The notes below the pieces were generated by a model, which was not told the origin of the DNA, ran no database searches, and was given only the letters and a program-made list of their open reading frames with translations. A program made the position numbers and the translations under genes. Positions 7,830 through 16,324 of a stretch of DNA of 33,754 bases are shown here, piece by piece; within the stretch, counting starts at the first letter, position 1, and every line of letters starts with the position of its first letter. The DNA lies in NCBI GenBank assembly GCA_020354125.1, contig CP070643.1, positions 3,681,134-3,714,887 on the forward strand, given 5' to 3'. This DNA is from Betaproteobacteria bacterium. Lineage in GTDB: Bacteria; Pseudomonadota; Gammaproteobacteria; Burkholderiales; Eutrophovitaceae.

Positions 7830-8397
7830 TCTGGATTTGAATCAGGTAACCAATATGGCTAGCGCACAAATAGTGCCATATCTGGCCTTCGCTTGTGCCG
7901 GGCTAAATCTCATCTGAGTATCTCGCACTTGCTCTGAATGACCGCTTCGCGTCGGTAGCAATCATTGCTATGCGCGAATTAGAAACGCCTACAGAAATGC
8001 CGGCCTCGTCAAAAAAGTGCCCGAGCGAAGGCGCGATCCGTGCTTGTGTGGTTACCTGGATGCCAAGCGGTGGCCTATCAACCAGAAGTTCCCCAAATCC
8101 AGTCTTGACGAGCAGAACTGCTTCTCGAGTTCGACGCCCATACTCATGGCCACGCGCAACAGGAGTCACGCACGCCTATCCCTTTAAAGAACAGCACGAA
8201 ATTGCCGATAAGGACATGGACGCAACCCTGCCAGACCACCCGGACAGCGCCATACGCTCCCCTCAAACGAGACGCCAAGAATGGGCTTGTTCACCCGGCT
8301 TTGGCGGGGTTCTGTCTTCATCCAACTTCGGATTCAGCAAACAGTCGCCTTGTGTGTCAACCAAGGTAAAGGAACAAGTACTTCGTTTGGAGGTAGC
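7830..8397. other. Intergenic stretch without a convincing gene
   Basis: About 570 bases separate the divergent patatin and binding-protein genes. Two overlapping open frames exist: plus 7970-8401, and minus 7903-8169 with a GTG start and 88 residues. Neither has a recognisable domain or clear ribosome binding site. The minus frame has the more protein-like composition and could be a small gene or a relic. Promoters for both flanking genes should lie here, but I see no clear boxes or hairpins. Confidence 0.4.
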
Positions 8398-9354
8398 GTG
8401 AAGCGTATAAGTCTCCCACTAGCAATTGTTCTTGCCATTTGTCTGCTCAGCTCATGTGCTCGACAGGATTCGTCAGAATCAGTGAGAATTGCCATCAATC
8501 CCTGGCCAGGCTACGAGTTTCTCTATCTAGCCGATCAAAAGGGGTTTTTCAAGGCCGAAGGCCTGGATGTCGAGCTGCTCGAGCTAGCCTCGTTGGCGGA
8601 CGTCAAGCGCGTTTTCGAACAGGGAAGGGCCGACGCGATGGCAAGCACCGCCATTGAAGTCGTCCAGGTCGCAACCACTTCGGAGCGGGATATCGCCATC
8701 GTGCTGGTGCCCGATTACTCCAACGGTGGCGATGTCATCGTCGCGCGCGACCCGATCAGCATATTGTCCGAGCTCAAAGGCAAAAAGGTCGGCGTTGAGA
8801 TCGGTCTGCTAGGCACCTACATCCTCTCCCGAGCTATGCAGAGCGCCGGGTTGTCTGCGGACGACGTAATCCAGATCAACGTGGAGCAACTTTCGGCGGA
8901 GGAGGCGCTCATGTCCGGAGAGGTTGACGCGATGGTCACCTATCCGCCCTTCTCGACTTCGATCCTGAAGCACAAGGGCATGAGCAAGATCTTCTCCACT
9001 GCCCAGATCCCCGAGGAAGTCATAGACACCGTGTCGATACGGGCCGATGCAATTGCGAATCCGACAATATGGCAGGAGAAATTTCACAATGCCTGGCAGC
9101 GCGCATTGGACTTTGCTGACGAAAACCCTGAGGAAGCATATCGCATCATGGCGGCCCGCGAAGGCATAACACCCGCCGAATTTGCAGACGCATTAACAGG
9201 GATGAAACTCCTCAGCAAACAAGATCAATCCGCCATTCTCGGCTCCGGCAAACTGAAAGCCAATCTCGAGCAAGTTTGCGAAACACTCAATCGCGCGGGT
9301 GATACCAAGTTCGATTGCATGCATATTCACAGCAAGGCCCACGCGTCACTTTGA
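8398..9354 (+). CDS. Periplasmic substrate-binding lipoprotein, SsuA/NMT1-like
   Basis: A 318-aa ABC-type solute-binding protein. I choose the GTG at 8398 because it follows a good ribosome binding site (TGGAGGT at 8388-8394) and starts a proper lipoprotein signal (MKRISLPLAIVLAICLLSSC); the longer open frame from 8281 would bury that signal. The mature protein has the SsuA/TauA/THI5 pattern: RIAINPWPGYEFLYLADQKG, GRADAMAST, LKGKKVGVE and a GEVDAMVTYPPF segment. No permease or ATPase gene is nearby. The next gene, 15 bp downstream, is a membrane diguanylate cyclase, so this protein is more likely a ligand sensor for that enzyme than a transport component (inference by analogy with NspS/MbaA-type pairs). 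Confidence 0.9.
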   Translation: MKRISLPLAIVLAICLLSSCARQDSSESVRIAINPWPGYEFLYLADQKGFFKAEGLDVELLELASLADVKRVFEQGRADAMASTAIEVVQVATTSERDIAIVLVPDYSNGGDVIVARDPISILSELKGKKVGVEIGLLGTYILSRAMQSAGLSADDVIQINVEQLSAEEALMSGEVDAMVTYPPFSTSILKHKGMSKIFSTAQIPEEVIDTVSIRADAIANPTIWQEKFHNAWQRALDFADENPEEAYRIMAAREGITPAEFADALTGMKLLSKQDQSAILGSGKLKANLEQVCETLNRAGDTKFDCMHIHSKAHASL

Positions 9355-9369
9355 TCCCCGGCGACCCGG

Positions 9370-10683
9370 ATGAATGTGCCCTCCCTGAACAGTCTATCCC
9401 TCAAGTTACTAATACCGCTGGTGCTGTGCGGTGCCGGCACCATCACATTGATATTTATCGTTACCCACCTCCAGTCCGGGATCACCAGGGAACAGCACGT
9501 CAGACAACAGGCAATCGAGTTCTCCGAATCATTCCTGATAGCAACGGAAGTCAATAGCAGTCGCTCCAGCATCATTCGCACGACCAATTCCCTGGGCACT
9601 TATCAGGGTATCGAGGAGATTTTCATCATCGAAGAACAAAGCCAGCGAATAATCGCCGCGAACCAGAACAGGTACGTGGGTGCTCCCGTCAGCAAGCTGC
9701 CCGAATTTTACCGAAGCACCGGTTGGGAGCAGGTCCTGAGGTACGGTGGCAGCTTGTTTAACCGAGCTGATGGAGACAACTACGTTTACGCCTATCGAGC
9801 AAGAATTCTCTCGGAAGACAAAACAAGCACAGTTTCAATCGTAATTCTGATGCTACTGACGCCGGCAACAATCAGTACGTTTCTTGACGAGTTCACAGAT
9901 GCCGCCATTTTGTTTTCGACACTGGCGTTTCTGGGCGCGCTGTTCATTTTTTATCTCATCCTCAAACTCACGCTGTTAAAAAGAATCGAGAGAATTGTCA
10001 ACGTCATAGAGGAAGACAGCGACGACAGCCTACCTCGACTCTGCCCTGTGGAAAGCAACGACGAACTGGGCATCCTCGTGACGGCGTACAACAAATCGCT
10101 GATCAGTGACCACGAACACAAGATGCAATTGATTACAGCCAACCTGGAGTTGTCCAAACTGAGTCATTACGACCCTCTCACCGGTGTCTCTAACAGACGC
10201 AACTTCGACCGCGTCTTGGATGATGAGTGGAAACGGGGAGCCAGGCACCAGCAGCCGATGGCCTTGTTAATGATTGATGTCGATCACTTCAAGCAGTTCA
10301 ACGATCAACATGGTCATATGGCCGGCGACGTTTGCCTCAAGGCGGTCGCGATAACCCTGGAGCAACAATTGAAGCGCGCGGGTGACTTGCTCAGCAGGTA
10401 TGGTGGTGAGGAATTCTGCATAATCCTTCCGAATACTGCTGATGGCGGCAGCATCGTCGCGGAATCCTGTCGCACGGCGATCGAGAATCTACCGATCGAG
10501 GTAGCGCCCGAAAGCCCGCCAGTCCACGTGACGATCAGCATTGGCGTCGCGTACGCCATACCTCAAGCCGATCATCCACCCAAGAGCCTTCTGGAGCTTG
10601 CGGACAAAGCACTGTACCAGGCGAAACAATCGGGCAGAAATCGAGTCGCCTCGTTCGGTGCCGCGGGGGCAGAAGCAGCCTGA
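9370..10683 (+). CDS. Membrane diguanylate cyclase (GGDEF) with periplasmic sensor domain
   Basis: A 437-aa inner-membrane protein. A first membrane segment at about residues 11-32 and a second at about 178-202 enclose a periplasmic domain of about 145 residues; a HAMP-like linker follows, then a GGDEF domain from about residue 265. The active-site loop is Gly345-Gly-Glu-Glu-Phe349, an active variant, with the DxD-type metal site in MIDVDHFKQFND. The product-inhibition site RxxD is present at Arg336-Asp339, the standard five residues upstream. It should therefore make cyclic di-GMP under feedback control. The gene follows the binding lipoprotein with 15 bp between them, which suggests the lipoprotein docks on the periplasmic domain and regulates the output. 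Confidence 0.93.
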   Translation: MNVPSLNSLSLKLLIPLVLCGAGTITLIFIVTHLQSGITREQHVRQQAIEFSESFLIATEVNSSRSSIIRTTNSLGTYQGIEEIFIIEEQSQRIIAANQNRYVGAPVSKLPEFYRSTGWEQVLRYGGSLFNRADGDNYVYAYRARILSEDKTSTVSIVILMLLTPATISTFLDEFTDAAILFSTLAFLGALFIFYLILKLTLLKRIERIVNVIEEDSDDSLPRLCPVESNDELGILVTAYNKSLISDHEHKMQLITANLELSKLSHYDPLTGVSNRRNFDRVLDDEWKRGARHQQPMALLMIDVDHFKQFNDQHGHMAGDVCLKAVAITLEQQLKRAGDLLSRYGGEEFCIILPNTADGGSIVAESCRTAIENLPIEVAPESPPVHVTISIGVAYAIPQADHPPKSLLELADKALYQAKQSGRNRVASFGAAGAEAA

Positions 10684-10706
10684 TCTAATTGGGCCTGGCA
10701 GCATCA

Positions 10707-10846
10707 ATTGCCCAGCCCCTACGCAGCATCCTGCATCTGTGTGTTAATTTGCTTCGCCCACTGCCCGCGCCTGTGGCGGCGACTCTCCGCGACGCTGCGA
10801 CAGTGGAGTACCGTACACCTCAGAAAGCTTCTATTGCCCAGCCCCT
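10707..10846. repeat. 14-bp direct repeat in the gap after the diguanylate cyclase
   Basis: ATTGCCCAGCCCCT occurs at 10707-10720 and again at 10833-10846. The gap 10684-11002 otherwise holds no gene that I can support. The second copy forms the left arm of the hairpin at 10831-10860. Confidence 0.6.
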
Positions 10847-10860
10847 GGACTGGACAATAG
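10831..10860. other. Strong hairpin in the gap between diguanylate cyclase and GST genes
   Basis: CTATTGCCCAG pairs with CTGGACAATAG (10 of 11 Watson-Crick, the other a possible wobble) around an 8-base loop. No T-run follows on either strand, so it is not a standard intrinsic terminator; it may be an mRNA-stabilising structure or a protein site. Confidence 0.5.
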
Positions 10861-11002
10861 CGCAGCACCATGACCGAGAGCGTCGACGTAGTGAGCTGAC
10901 AAGGTATTGGTTTCTTGAACGCATCGTGGACGCGAGACAACAAATCGTGCAATCTGCGTCAATCCCCAACTGATTTGGTTAGTCAGGCACTACGGAGAAA
11001 AA

Positions 11003-11605
11003 ATGAAAGTGTATTTTGCCCCCAACTCACGCGCCGTCCGCACGGTATGGCTGCTGGAGGAAATTGGTCTGCCCTATGAACTCGAGCGTTTCACGCTCGG
11101 CCAAAAAGAAATGCGGGGGCCGGAGTACACCAAGATCAATCCGAACGGTCGCGTGCCGACGCTGATCGACGGTGACATCACGATTACCGAAAGCACCGCG
11201 ATCGCCGTGTACCTGGCTGCAAAGTACGCGCCCGAGCTCGCGCCAAGGCCCGATGACCCCAACTTTGCAACCTATCTGCAGTGGCTGCACTACGCCGAAG
11301 GCATGATCATGCCGCCAGTCAACAACTATGTGGTGGAGACCATTTTGTTGCCGCCAGAGCGCCGCAACGAGCAGATGGCCAACCGCGCGCTCAAACTACT
11401 GAACAAGGTACTCGGCGCAGCAGAGACGCATATGGATGGGCGCGAATTCATCTCCGGCAACTTCAACATTGCCGACACGATCACCGGTCACGCGGTGATC
11501 ATATCGCGCCGCCTTGGCGCAGATTTCAGTATCCTTCCGAACCTGTCTGCCTATGCCAACCGGCTGGAAGCCCGCCCGGCATTCAAGCGCGCCGATTCCG
11601 CTTAA
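11003..11605 (+). CDS. Glutathione S-transferase family protein
   Basis: A 200-aa cytosolic protein with the two-domain GST layout. Residues 1-78 are the thioredoxin-like domain: the start PNSRAVRTVWLLEEIGLPYE carries the Ser/Arg positions near the glutathione thiol, NGRVPTLIDGD holds the cis-Pro, and ITESTAIAVYLA holds the conserved Glu-Ser that binds the glutamyl moiety. Residues about 87-198 form the helical C-terminal domain, including the N-capping-box region FNIADTITGHAV. A clear ribosome binding site (GGAG) sits 5-6 bases before the ATG. The substrate is unknown. It is convergent with the kinase gene, 43 bp away. Confidence 0.9.
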   Translation: MKVYFAPNSRAVRTVWLLEEIGLPYELERFTLGQKEMRGPEYTKINPNGRVPTLIDGDITITESTAIAVYLAAKYAPELAPRPDDPNFATYLQWLHYAEGMIMPPVNNYVVETILLPPERRNEQMANRALKLLNKVLGAAETHMDGREFISGNFNIADTITGHAVIISRRLGADFSILPNLSAYANRLEARPAFKRADSA

Positions 11606-11648
11606 AAACAGTTCGTCGCTCTCAGCGATCGGACCACAGTATCAGCGT

Positions 11649-13478
11649 TCAGGCCACCGTGCCGGGCGACCATTCCGGTTCTCCTTCTTCCTCCGCGTAG
11701 TTCAACCACTGCTCAATTGAGCGACAGTAGTTGCTGGCCCGCATGTCGATCTCGAATATTCTGGAGAATTCGTTCAGTTTCTCGTAAGCCGCGTTCAGCA
11801 GCTTGAATGTGTACTCGTCATCGAGCGTGACGACTGCCGCGAAGCGCTTTGTGAGTGCTGACATGGCTTCTGCGACATCACTGGTTGGATGATTCTGAAA
11901 CAGGTCGCACAGCTCGTTGGCGAACACCGCATAGCCACGAAGTTTCTCGGCGTCATTCGTGGGTTCTTCAACAACACCCGGCCCGACACCCTTGATCGCA
12001 GCGACAATCGTCTCTGGCAGGTTCCAAACCTGTGCAACCGCGACGCCAAGCTCGCAGTAGCTAACGCCGAGCACGCCTCTGGATGCCGCTGCCTTATCAA
12101 GGCCCTTCGCCTGCCGCAGTGCATCGATCTCATCGAACTCGGAGGCGAAATAGTAAATCACCAGGTTCTCCCCGAGATTCTGCGAGATGCCGCAGATGAA
12201 CGCCTCTTCCGCACGCGACAAACGGTCGCGCTGCGCGAGGTGCCGGGCAATCAATCCACACAGGAAAGATTTCGTCATCGAGTCTTTCAGTTGCGCGGAG
12301 TCACCCTTCAGGTGCCTGAACAACGTCAGACTATTGGCGGTCATTTGCACCTTCTCCAGACCGAGAAAGACCACAGCCTCCGAGATGCTCGTGACCTCGG
12401 TAACCCTGGCACCGTAATAGGCGGAGTTGACCAGTTTTAACAGTTTGTTGGTTAGGGCCTGGTCCGGCAGGATCACATTGAGGAGCCTTTCAGTCGAGGC
12501 TTTCGACTCGCCGCTGGTCAGACGGTTGATTTCGGCAAGCGTATTCGAGACCGCCGGAAAGTCTTTCTTGCGCTGCATGCGACGCAACAGGAATTCGACC
12601 GTACTGTGCCCTGCATTTTGTTGCTCGGCGCTGGCCGCCAAGCCGCTCTCGGCGAGAAACAAATTGAACGCCTCTTTCATGGCAGAGCAATCCGTATAGC
12701 GGCCGTCGCGGTTCGGCTCGAGCGCGCCGGCAAGGAATCGGCAGAAGGCTTCGCCATGTGGAACAGCGCTCAGCTTCTTCATGTCCGCCGACGCATTCAC
12801 AATGCTGGTTCTGATCTCCTCAAGCGACTGTCCCTGCATGGCGTGCGTGCCGGTGACCAGCTCGTAGAACGTGCTGCCCAGCGCGAATACGTCGGCCGCC
12901 GGCCCGAGTTCTTCGTTATTGAAGTGCTCGGGCGCCATGTAACGCACGGTACCCGTTACCTCAGCGTCCGGAGCGCGTTTAACGTCGGTGAACTGTGACA
13001 ACCCGAAATCCATCACCCGCGTCGTATTCGCCGAGTCGAGCAGCACGTTCCTCGGGCTGAGGTCGAGATGCGCAATGCCAATGGCATGCGCAGTGGCGAG
13101 CGCATCCAGTATCGATGCAAACAAGGACGCCGCATCCGTTATTGAAAAAGGGCCTTTTTCCTTGACGACCTCGGCAAGCGTCCGGCCCTCGACATACTCG
13201 AATATCAGATAAGGCCCGAGTTCGCACTCCCCTACATCGTGAATCGCGACGATATTGGGATGCCTCAGCTTGCCGGTGATTCGTGCCTCCATCGGCGCGC
13301 CGTCAGCGGCGGTGTTGTGCAAAGCCGCCTCTGCCCCGGCGAGAACTTTGATGGCAACCAATCTGTCGAGCGTTGGATCGCGCCCGAGGTATACCGCGCC
13401 CTGGGAACCACGCCCGAGGGAACGGATCAGCTCATAGCGGCCGATGCGGGCAGATGCGCTTTGGTTTGCCGATTCCAT
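11649..13478 (-). CDS. Serine/threonine protein kinase fused to an HDOD domain
   Basis: A two-domain signalling protein of about 609 aa. The Hanks-type kinase occupies about residues 11-275: glycine loop LGRGSQGAVYLG, VAIK lysine, catalytic loop HLDLSPRNVLLD, DFG magnesium loop MDFGLSQ and APE. The usual HRD Arg is replaced by Leu in HLD, which makes it a non-RD kinase. The HDOD domain covers about residues 310-520 (LPDQALTNKLLKLVNSAYYG, SISEAVVFLGLEKVQM). HDOD domains lack the HD metal residues and act as regulatory modules. I prefer the ATG at 13478, which begins just before the kinase fold; an upstream ATG at 13526 adds 16 residues overlapping the DnaB relic. The DUF1631 gene lies upstream on the same strand. 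Confidence 0.9.
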   Translation of the reverse strand: MESANQSASARIGRYELIRSLGRGSQGAVYLGRDPTLDRLVAIKVLAGAEAALHNTAADGAPMEARITGKLRHPNIVAIHDVGECELGPYLIFEYVEGRTLAEVVKEKGPFSITDAASLFASILDALATAHAIGIAHLDLSPRNVLLDSANTTRVMDFGLSQFTDVKRAPDAEVTGTVRYMAPEHFNNEELGPAADVFALGSTFYELVTGTHAMQGQSLEEIRTSIVNASADMKKLSAVPHGEAFCRFLAGALEPNRDGRYTDCSAMKEAFNLFLAESGLAASAEQQNAGHSTVEFLLRRMQRKKDFPAVSNTLAEINRLTSGESKASTERLLNVILPDQALTNKLLKLVNSAYYGARVTEVTSISEAVVFLGLEKVQMTANSLTLFRHLKGDSAQLKDSMTKSFLCGLIARHLAQRDRLSRAEEAFICGISQNLGENLVIYYFASEFDEIDALRQAKGLDKAAASRGVLGVSYCELGVAVAQVWNLPETIVAAIKGVGPGVVEEPTNDAEKLRGYAVFANELCDLFQNHPTSDVAEAMSALTKRFAAVVTLDDEYTFKLLNAAYEKLNEFSRIFEIDMRASNYCRSIEQWLNYAEEEGEPEWSPGTVA

Positions 13479-13513
13479 CAAAATGCATATCGACGGGCCA
13501 TCCGCAAACTTGA

Positions 13514-13690
13514 GCGCTCTGGCCAAAACGCGAATCCGGTGCCATCGAGCAAAATGCCGACCGGATCCTGATCATCTACCGCGGCAAAGTCCGCGGCCCC
13601 GATCCGACTGACAAAGGCAGGGCCGAGGTGATCATCGGCAATCAGCGTAACGGGCCGATAAGCAAGTTAATGCAGACCTTTCAGCGATAG
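13514..13690 (+). pseudogene. Remnant of the C-terminus of a DnaB-type replicative helicase
   Basis: From 13532 the plus strand reads [18 protein letters not shown], then [20 protein letters not shown], ending in a stop at 13688-13690. This matches the last 50 or so residues of DnaB helicases (E. coli: RESGSIEQDAD...FIYRDEVY...KGIAEIIIGKQRNGPI). An in-frame stop at 13511-13513 and loss of similarity before 13532 show that the rest of the gene is gone. There is no start codon context. It is a relic, possibly of a phage or plasmid helicase, lying between two opposite-strand genes. Confidence 0.8.
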
Positions 13691-13732
13691 CATACGCACT
13701 TCGCAGACTTGCTAACCCGACGTGACACTGAT

Positions 13733-16324
13733 TCAGGAGCCTTGGCTTTCGCCGAACTGCTCGCGGAAGGCAGCAAAGGTGCGGCCAAAATCATCTTCCA
13801 TACCTTCTTCTCGGTATACCGCCATCAGCTTGATCCACGAATCGCGATCGGTCGGCTCACGGGTGATTCGAAAGTCGAGCAGACTGATGGCGCTCTGGAC
13901 TTTACCGAGGATGAGAAAACGGTCGACATCGGAAAACAGCGTGCGTGTGGCCTCCATTGCATTATCCATCTCAGCGAGTAATTGTGCGGAAGGCTCTCCG
14001 GGCGTCGAAGTTGTACTCTCAGTAGGCTTTGGCGCCACTGGCAGTCCCAGATTCGGCGGCGCTGACTGTTCACCCGTAGCGGCGTCAGCAGACGCGGCGC
14101 CCTGCTCGCCTGTTCCCTCCGGCCCTGTTTCGAATTCCAGGGTCATTGGCGTCGAATCCGTACTCGCCGCAGCGTCATCAGGCGCGGCGTCCTGCTCGCC
14201 GGGTTTCGAAAGTCCCGATTCGAACTCCAGAGTCATTGCTGGCGAATCCGCACTCGGCGCGGCATGATCAGGCAGCGCGTCCTGCGCGGCTGGTTTCTCT
14301 GCCACCGCTTCCAGCTCCAAGCTCGCTGGCAGCGAATCCGGGAGCGCCGACTTATCGTCGAGAGTCGAAGTCTTCGCCGTGGCCTTATTTGGTAGTTCGG
14401 AAATTTCGGCCGTTTCGCCCTCGGCGGGTGCGGCCTCTAGCTGCGTTTCCTGGCTAGTGCCGGCCTCGGCCGTGTCGCTGGTCTCAGCGGCGTCCGGTTC
14501 AGCAATCGTCGCTGCCGCTTCGGAGTCGGGGATTGCGTCGTTGGCCTCGGCTCCTTGGACAGCATCGGGCTTTGCGGAGGCAACATTCGTCCCGGCTTCC
14601 TCGGACCCGCCCTCAATCACTGACTCTTCGCTGAGCGCTTCGACGCTCGCCTGCGCCGGCCGGTCGATATTCGCTGCGTGCAACTTCCGCAGGTCGGCGA
14701 AGAATTGAACTCGGATTTCGTTATCAATGCCAGCATAACTTAGCCCCACAGCAACACGTTTGAGTAAGCCCGGCACGGCCCCGACCAACTTCTGGCGCTC
14801 TTCGCTCGTCTCTTTGGTTTCGCCGCTCCAGAGCAGCACATCCACAGTCTCAAGCGCGGCCTTCCAGGCCTCGCTTTCCTCTCCTTCCTTGACGTGCATC
14901 ACAACCAGTACCTTGAACCATTGCTGCACCAGAAACTTGACGATCAGCTGCGGCGCGCCGCTGGCACGCACGCGCACCTTGATTTCTTCTTGCGCGACAG
15001 TCTTGGCGAGAGCAAGCTTTTCTTCCAGATCAACCTGCCTGGCGATGGGCTGCGTTTCTTCCTGGGCACGCTCGTTCATTTCACCGATTAGCGTGTCGAG
15101 CTGCTGGCGCATTTCGTCGAAAATCTTGATGTCGCCCTCAAAGCCATCGATGAGCTCCTGGAGTACGGACTCCAGCTTTCCGTAGATCGGATCGGATTCA
15201 TTGATGTCGGCGGGCAGGCCTGCCGAAAGCTCGCCCAGCTTGTCGAGCATCTGCCGGGCGGGATGGGTCGTCTTGCTAACAAACGACTTGTCGGCGATCG
15301 CCAGCCTGAGCATCGGCATTTGCAGCCGGCCGATGAGCCCTTTGACGGTGGTGGGAATCTTGGGATCGCCGAACAGTTTATCGAACGACATCGCCATAAT
15401 ATCCAGCGTCATGGCATCCATCTTGTTCATGCTACTGCCCAGATTGTTGTTCTTCAGTTCTTGCAAAATGTTGGCGGGTACCGGAGCCCCGCTCACCTCT
15501 GTCGGCGGCACACTTCCGCCAGTTATTCCGCTGGCATCGCCGCCCGGTTGCGCGATTGCCTGAGACTTGCCGGCAAGCAGCTGCTGCAGCTGTGAGACGA
15601 GGTCTTGTTCCTTGCTGGGCGCCTGCCTGACGGGCTTTTGTTCGCCAGATTGCGCCTTCGCGCCTTCCTTGCCGCGCGCGTCCGAAATCCGGATTTTGGG
15701 CAGGATCGAATTCTCGATCAGCAGTGCGTTGACGGCCTTGTACACGCCCCGAATCTCGTCAAGCACGTAGTCGTCGAACAGCTTGAGAAGGACCATCTGC
15801 ACATCGACATTCGAATCGATCTGGCGGCAGGTGTACTTGTAAGCGTCAACGATGGCTTGGGGCGTAAACGGATTGTCCTCTGACTGTAAATCGGCATCAC
15901 CGAGCAGAACACCGACGCGCTGGTTGAGCGCGAGGAGTTCCTGATCGCAGTATTGACGCAGCCGGGACGCCATGGCGTTGAACTTCAGCGACTCGTTTGG
16001 ATCGTCTTCGGCGATCGGCTCGAGCGAGGACAGATCGACCTCGGCAAACTTGTCGCCAATTTTCTTGACCCGGTTGCTACGCTCCTGGAATTCGCGATGA
16101 AAACGCATCCGGAATTGCGCGACGATCGCTTCGCGCTGCGAAACGACTTTGTTCCGCGTGACCTCGTAGAGCTCGCTTGTCTCAGGGTCGCGCGATTGGC
16201 TGCCTAATGCGGTGAGAGCTTCGTCCGCCTCGTCAAGCATTTTGGTGAGTGCATCCGAGACGCGTTCAGTAACCAGGTCACGACACTGCTCCAGAATACT
16301 GTCGAAGGAAACTGCCTGGGGCAT
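13733..16324 (-). CDS. DUF1631 family protein with an acidic repeat linker
   Basis: An 863-aa soluble protein. The N-terminal about 560 residues carry the DUF1631 pattern: helical segments LTKMLDEADEALTALGSQSR, VSQREAIVAQFRMRFHREF and later LLKLFDDYVLDEIRGVYKAVN, PTTVKGLIGRLQMPMLRLA and FVSKTTHPARQMLDKLGELS. Residues about 570-800 are a low-complexity Ala/Glu/Ser/Pro linker that includes a 30-residue tandem repeat. The last about 60 residues (FSDVDRFLILGKVQSAISLLDFR, DSWIKLMAVYREEGMEDDFGR) form a TPR-like, FimV-C-terminal-type helical tail. The function of DUF1631 is unknown; it often occurs near cyclic-di-GMP or surface-regulation genes. It lies upstream of the kinase-HDOD gene on the same strand, with the DnaB relic between them. 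Confidence 0.88.
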   Translation of the reverse strand: MPQAVSFDSILEQCRDLVTERVSDALTKMLDEADEALTALGSQSRDPETSELYEVTRNKVVSQREAIVAQFRMRFHREFQERSNRVKKIGDKFAEVDLSSLEPIAEDDPNESLKFNAMASRLRQYCDQELLALNQRVGVLLGDADLQSEDNPFTPQAIVDAYKYTCRQIDSNVDVQMVLLKLFDDYVLDEIRGVYKAVNALLIENSILPKIRISDARGKEGAKAQSGEQKPVRQAPSKEQDLVSQLQQLLAGKSQAIAQPGGDASGITGGSVPPTEVSGAPVPANILQELKNNNLGSSMNKMDAMTLDIMAMSFDKLFGDPKIPTTVKGLIGRLQMPMLRLAIADKSFVSKTTHPARQMLDKLGELSAGLPADINESDPIYGKLESVLQELIDGFEGDIKIFDEMRQQLDTLIGEMNERAQEETQPIARQVDLEEKLALAKTVAQEEIKVRVRASGAPQLIVKFLVQQWFKVLVVMHVKEGEESEAWKAALETVDVLLWSGETKETSEERQKLVGAVPGLLKRVAVGLSYAGIDNEIRVQFFADLRKLHAANIDRPAQASVEALSEESVIEGGSEEAGTNVASAKPDAVQGAEANDAIPDSEAAATIAEPDAAETSDTAEAGTSQETQLEAAPAEGETAEISELPNKATAKTSTLDDKSALPDSLPASLELEAVAEKPAAQDALPDHAAPSADSPAMTLEFESGLSKPGEQDAAPDDAAASTDSTPMTLEFETGPEGTGEQGAASADAATGEQSAPPNLGLPVAPKPTESTTSTPGEPSAQLLAEMDNAMEATRTLFSDVDRFLILGKVQSAISLLDFRITREPTDRDSWIKLMAVYREEGMEDDFGRTFAAFREQFGESQGS
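14101..14350. repeat. 90-bp tandem repeat inside the DUF1631 gene
   Basis: Units begin at 14101, 14191 and 14281, each with CCTGCTCGCC or a close variant, at an exact 90-bp period; the third is partial. In protein the unit is 30 residues and repeats motifs such as PMTLEFE and GEQDAAPDDAA (about residues 659-741). The in-frame period means copy number can change without breaking the gene. Confidence 0.8.

Noticed and set aside
7970..8401. 143-codon plus-strand frame before the binding-protein gene
   Set aside because: No ribosome binding site or domain; it overlaps the real GTG start and ribosome binding site of the lipoprotein gene.
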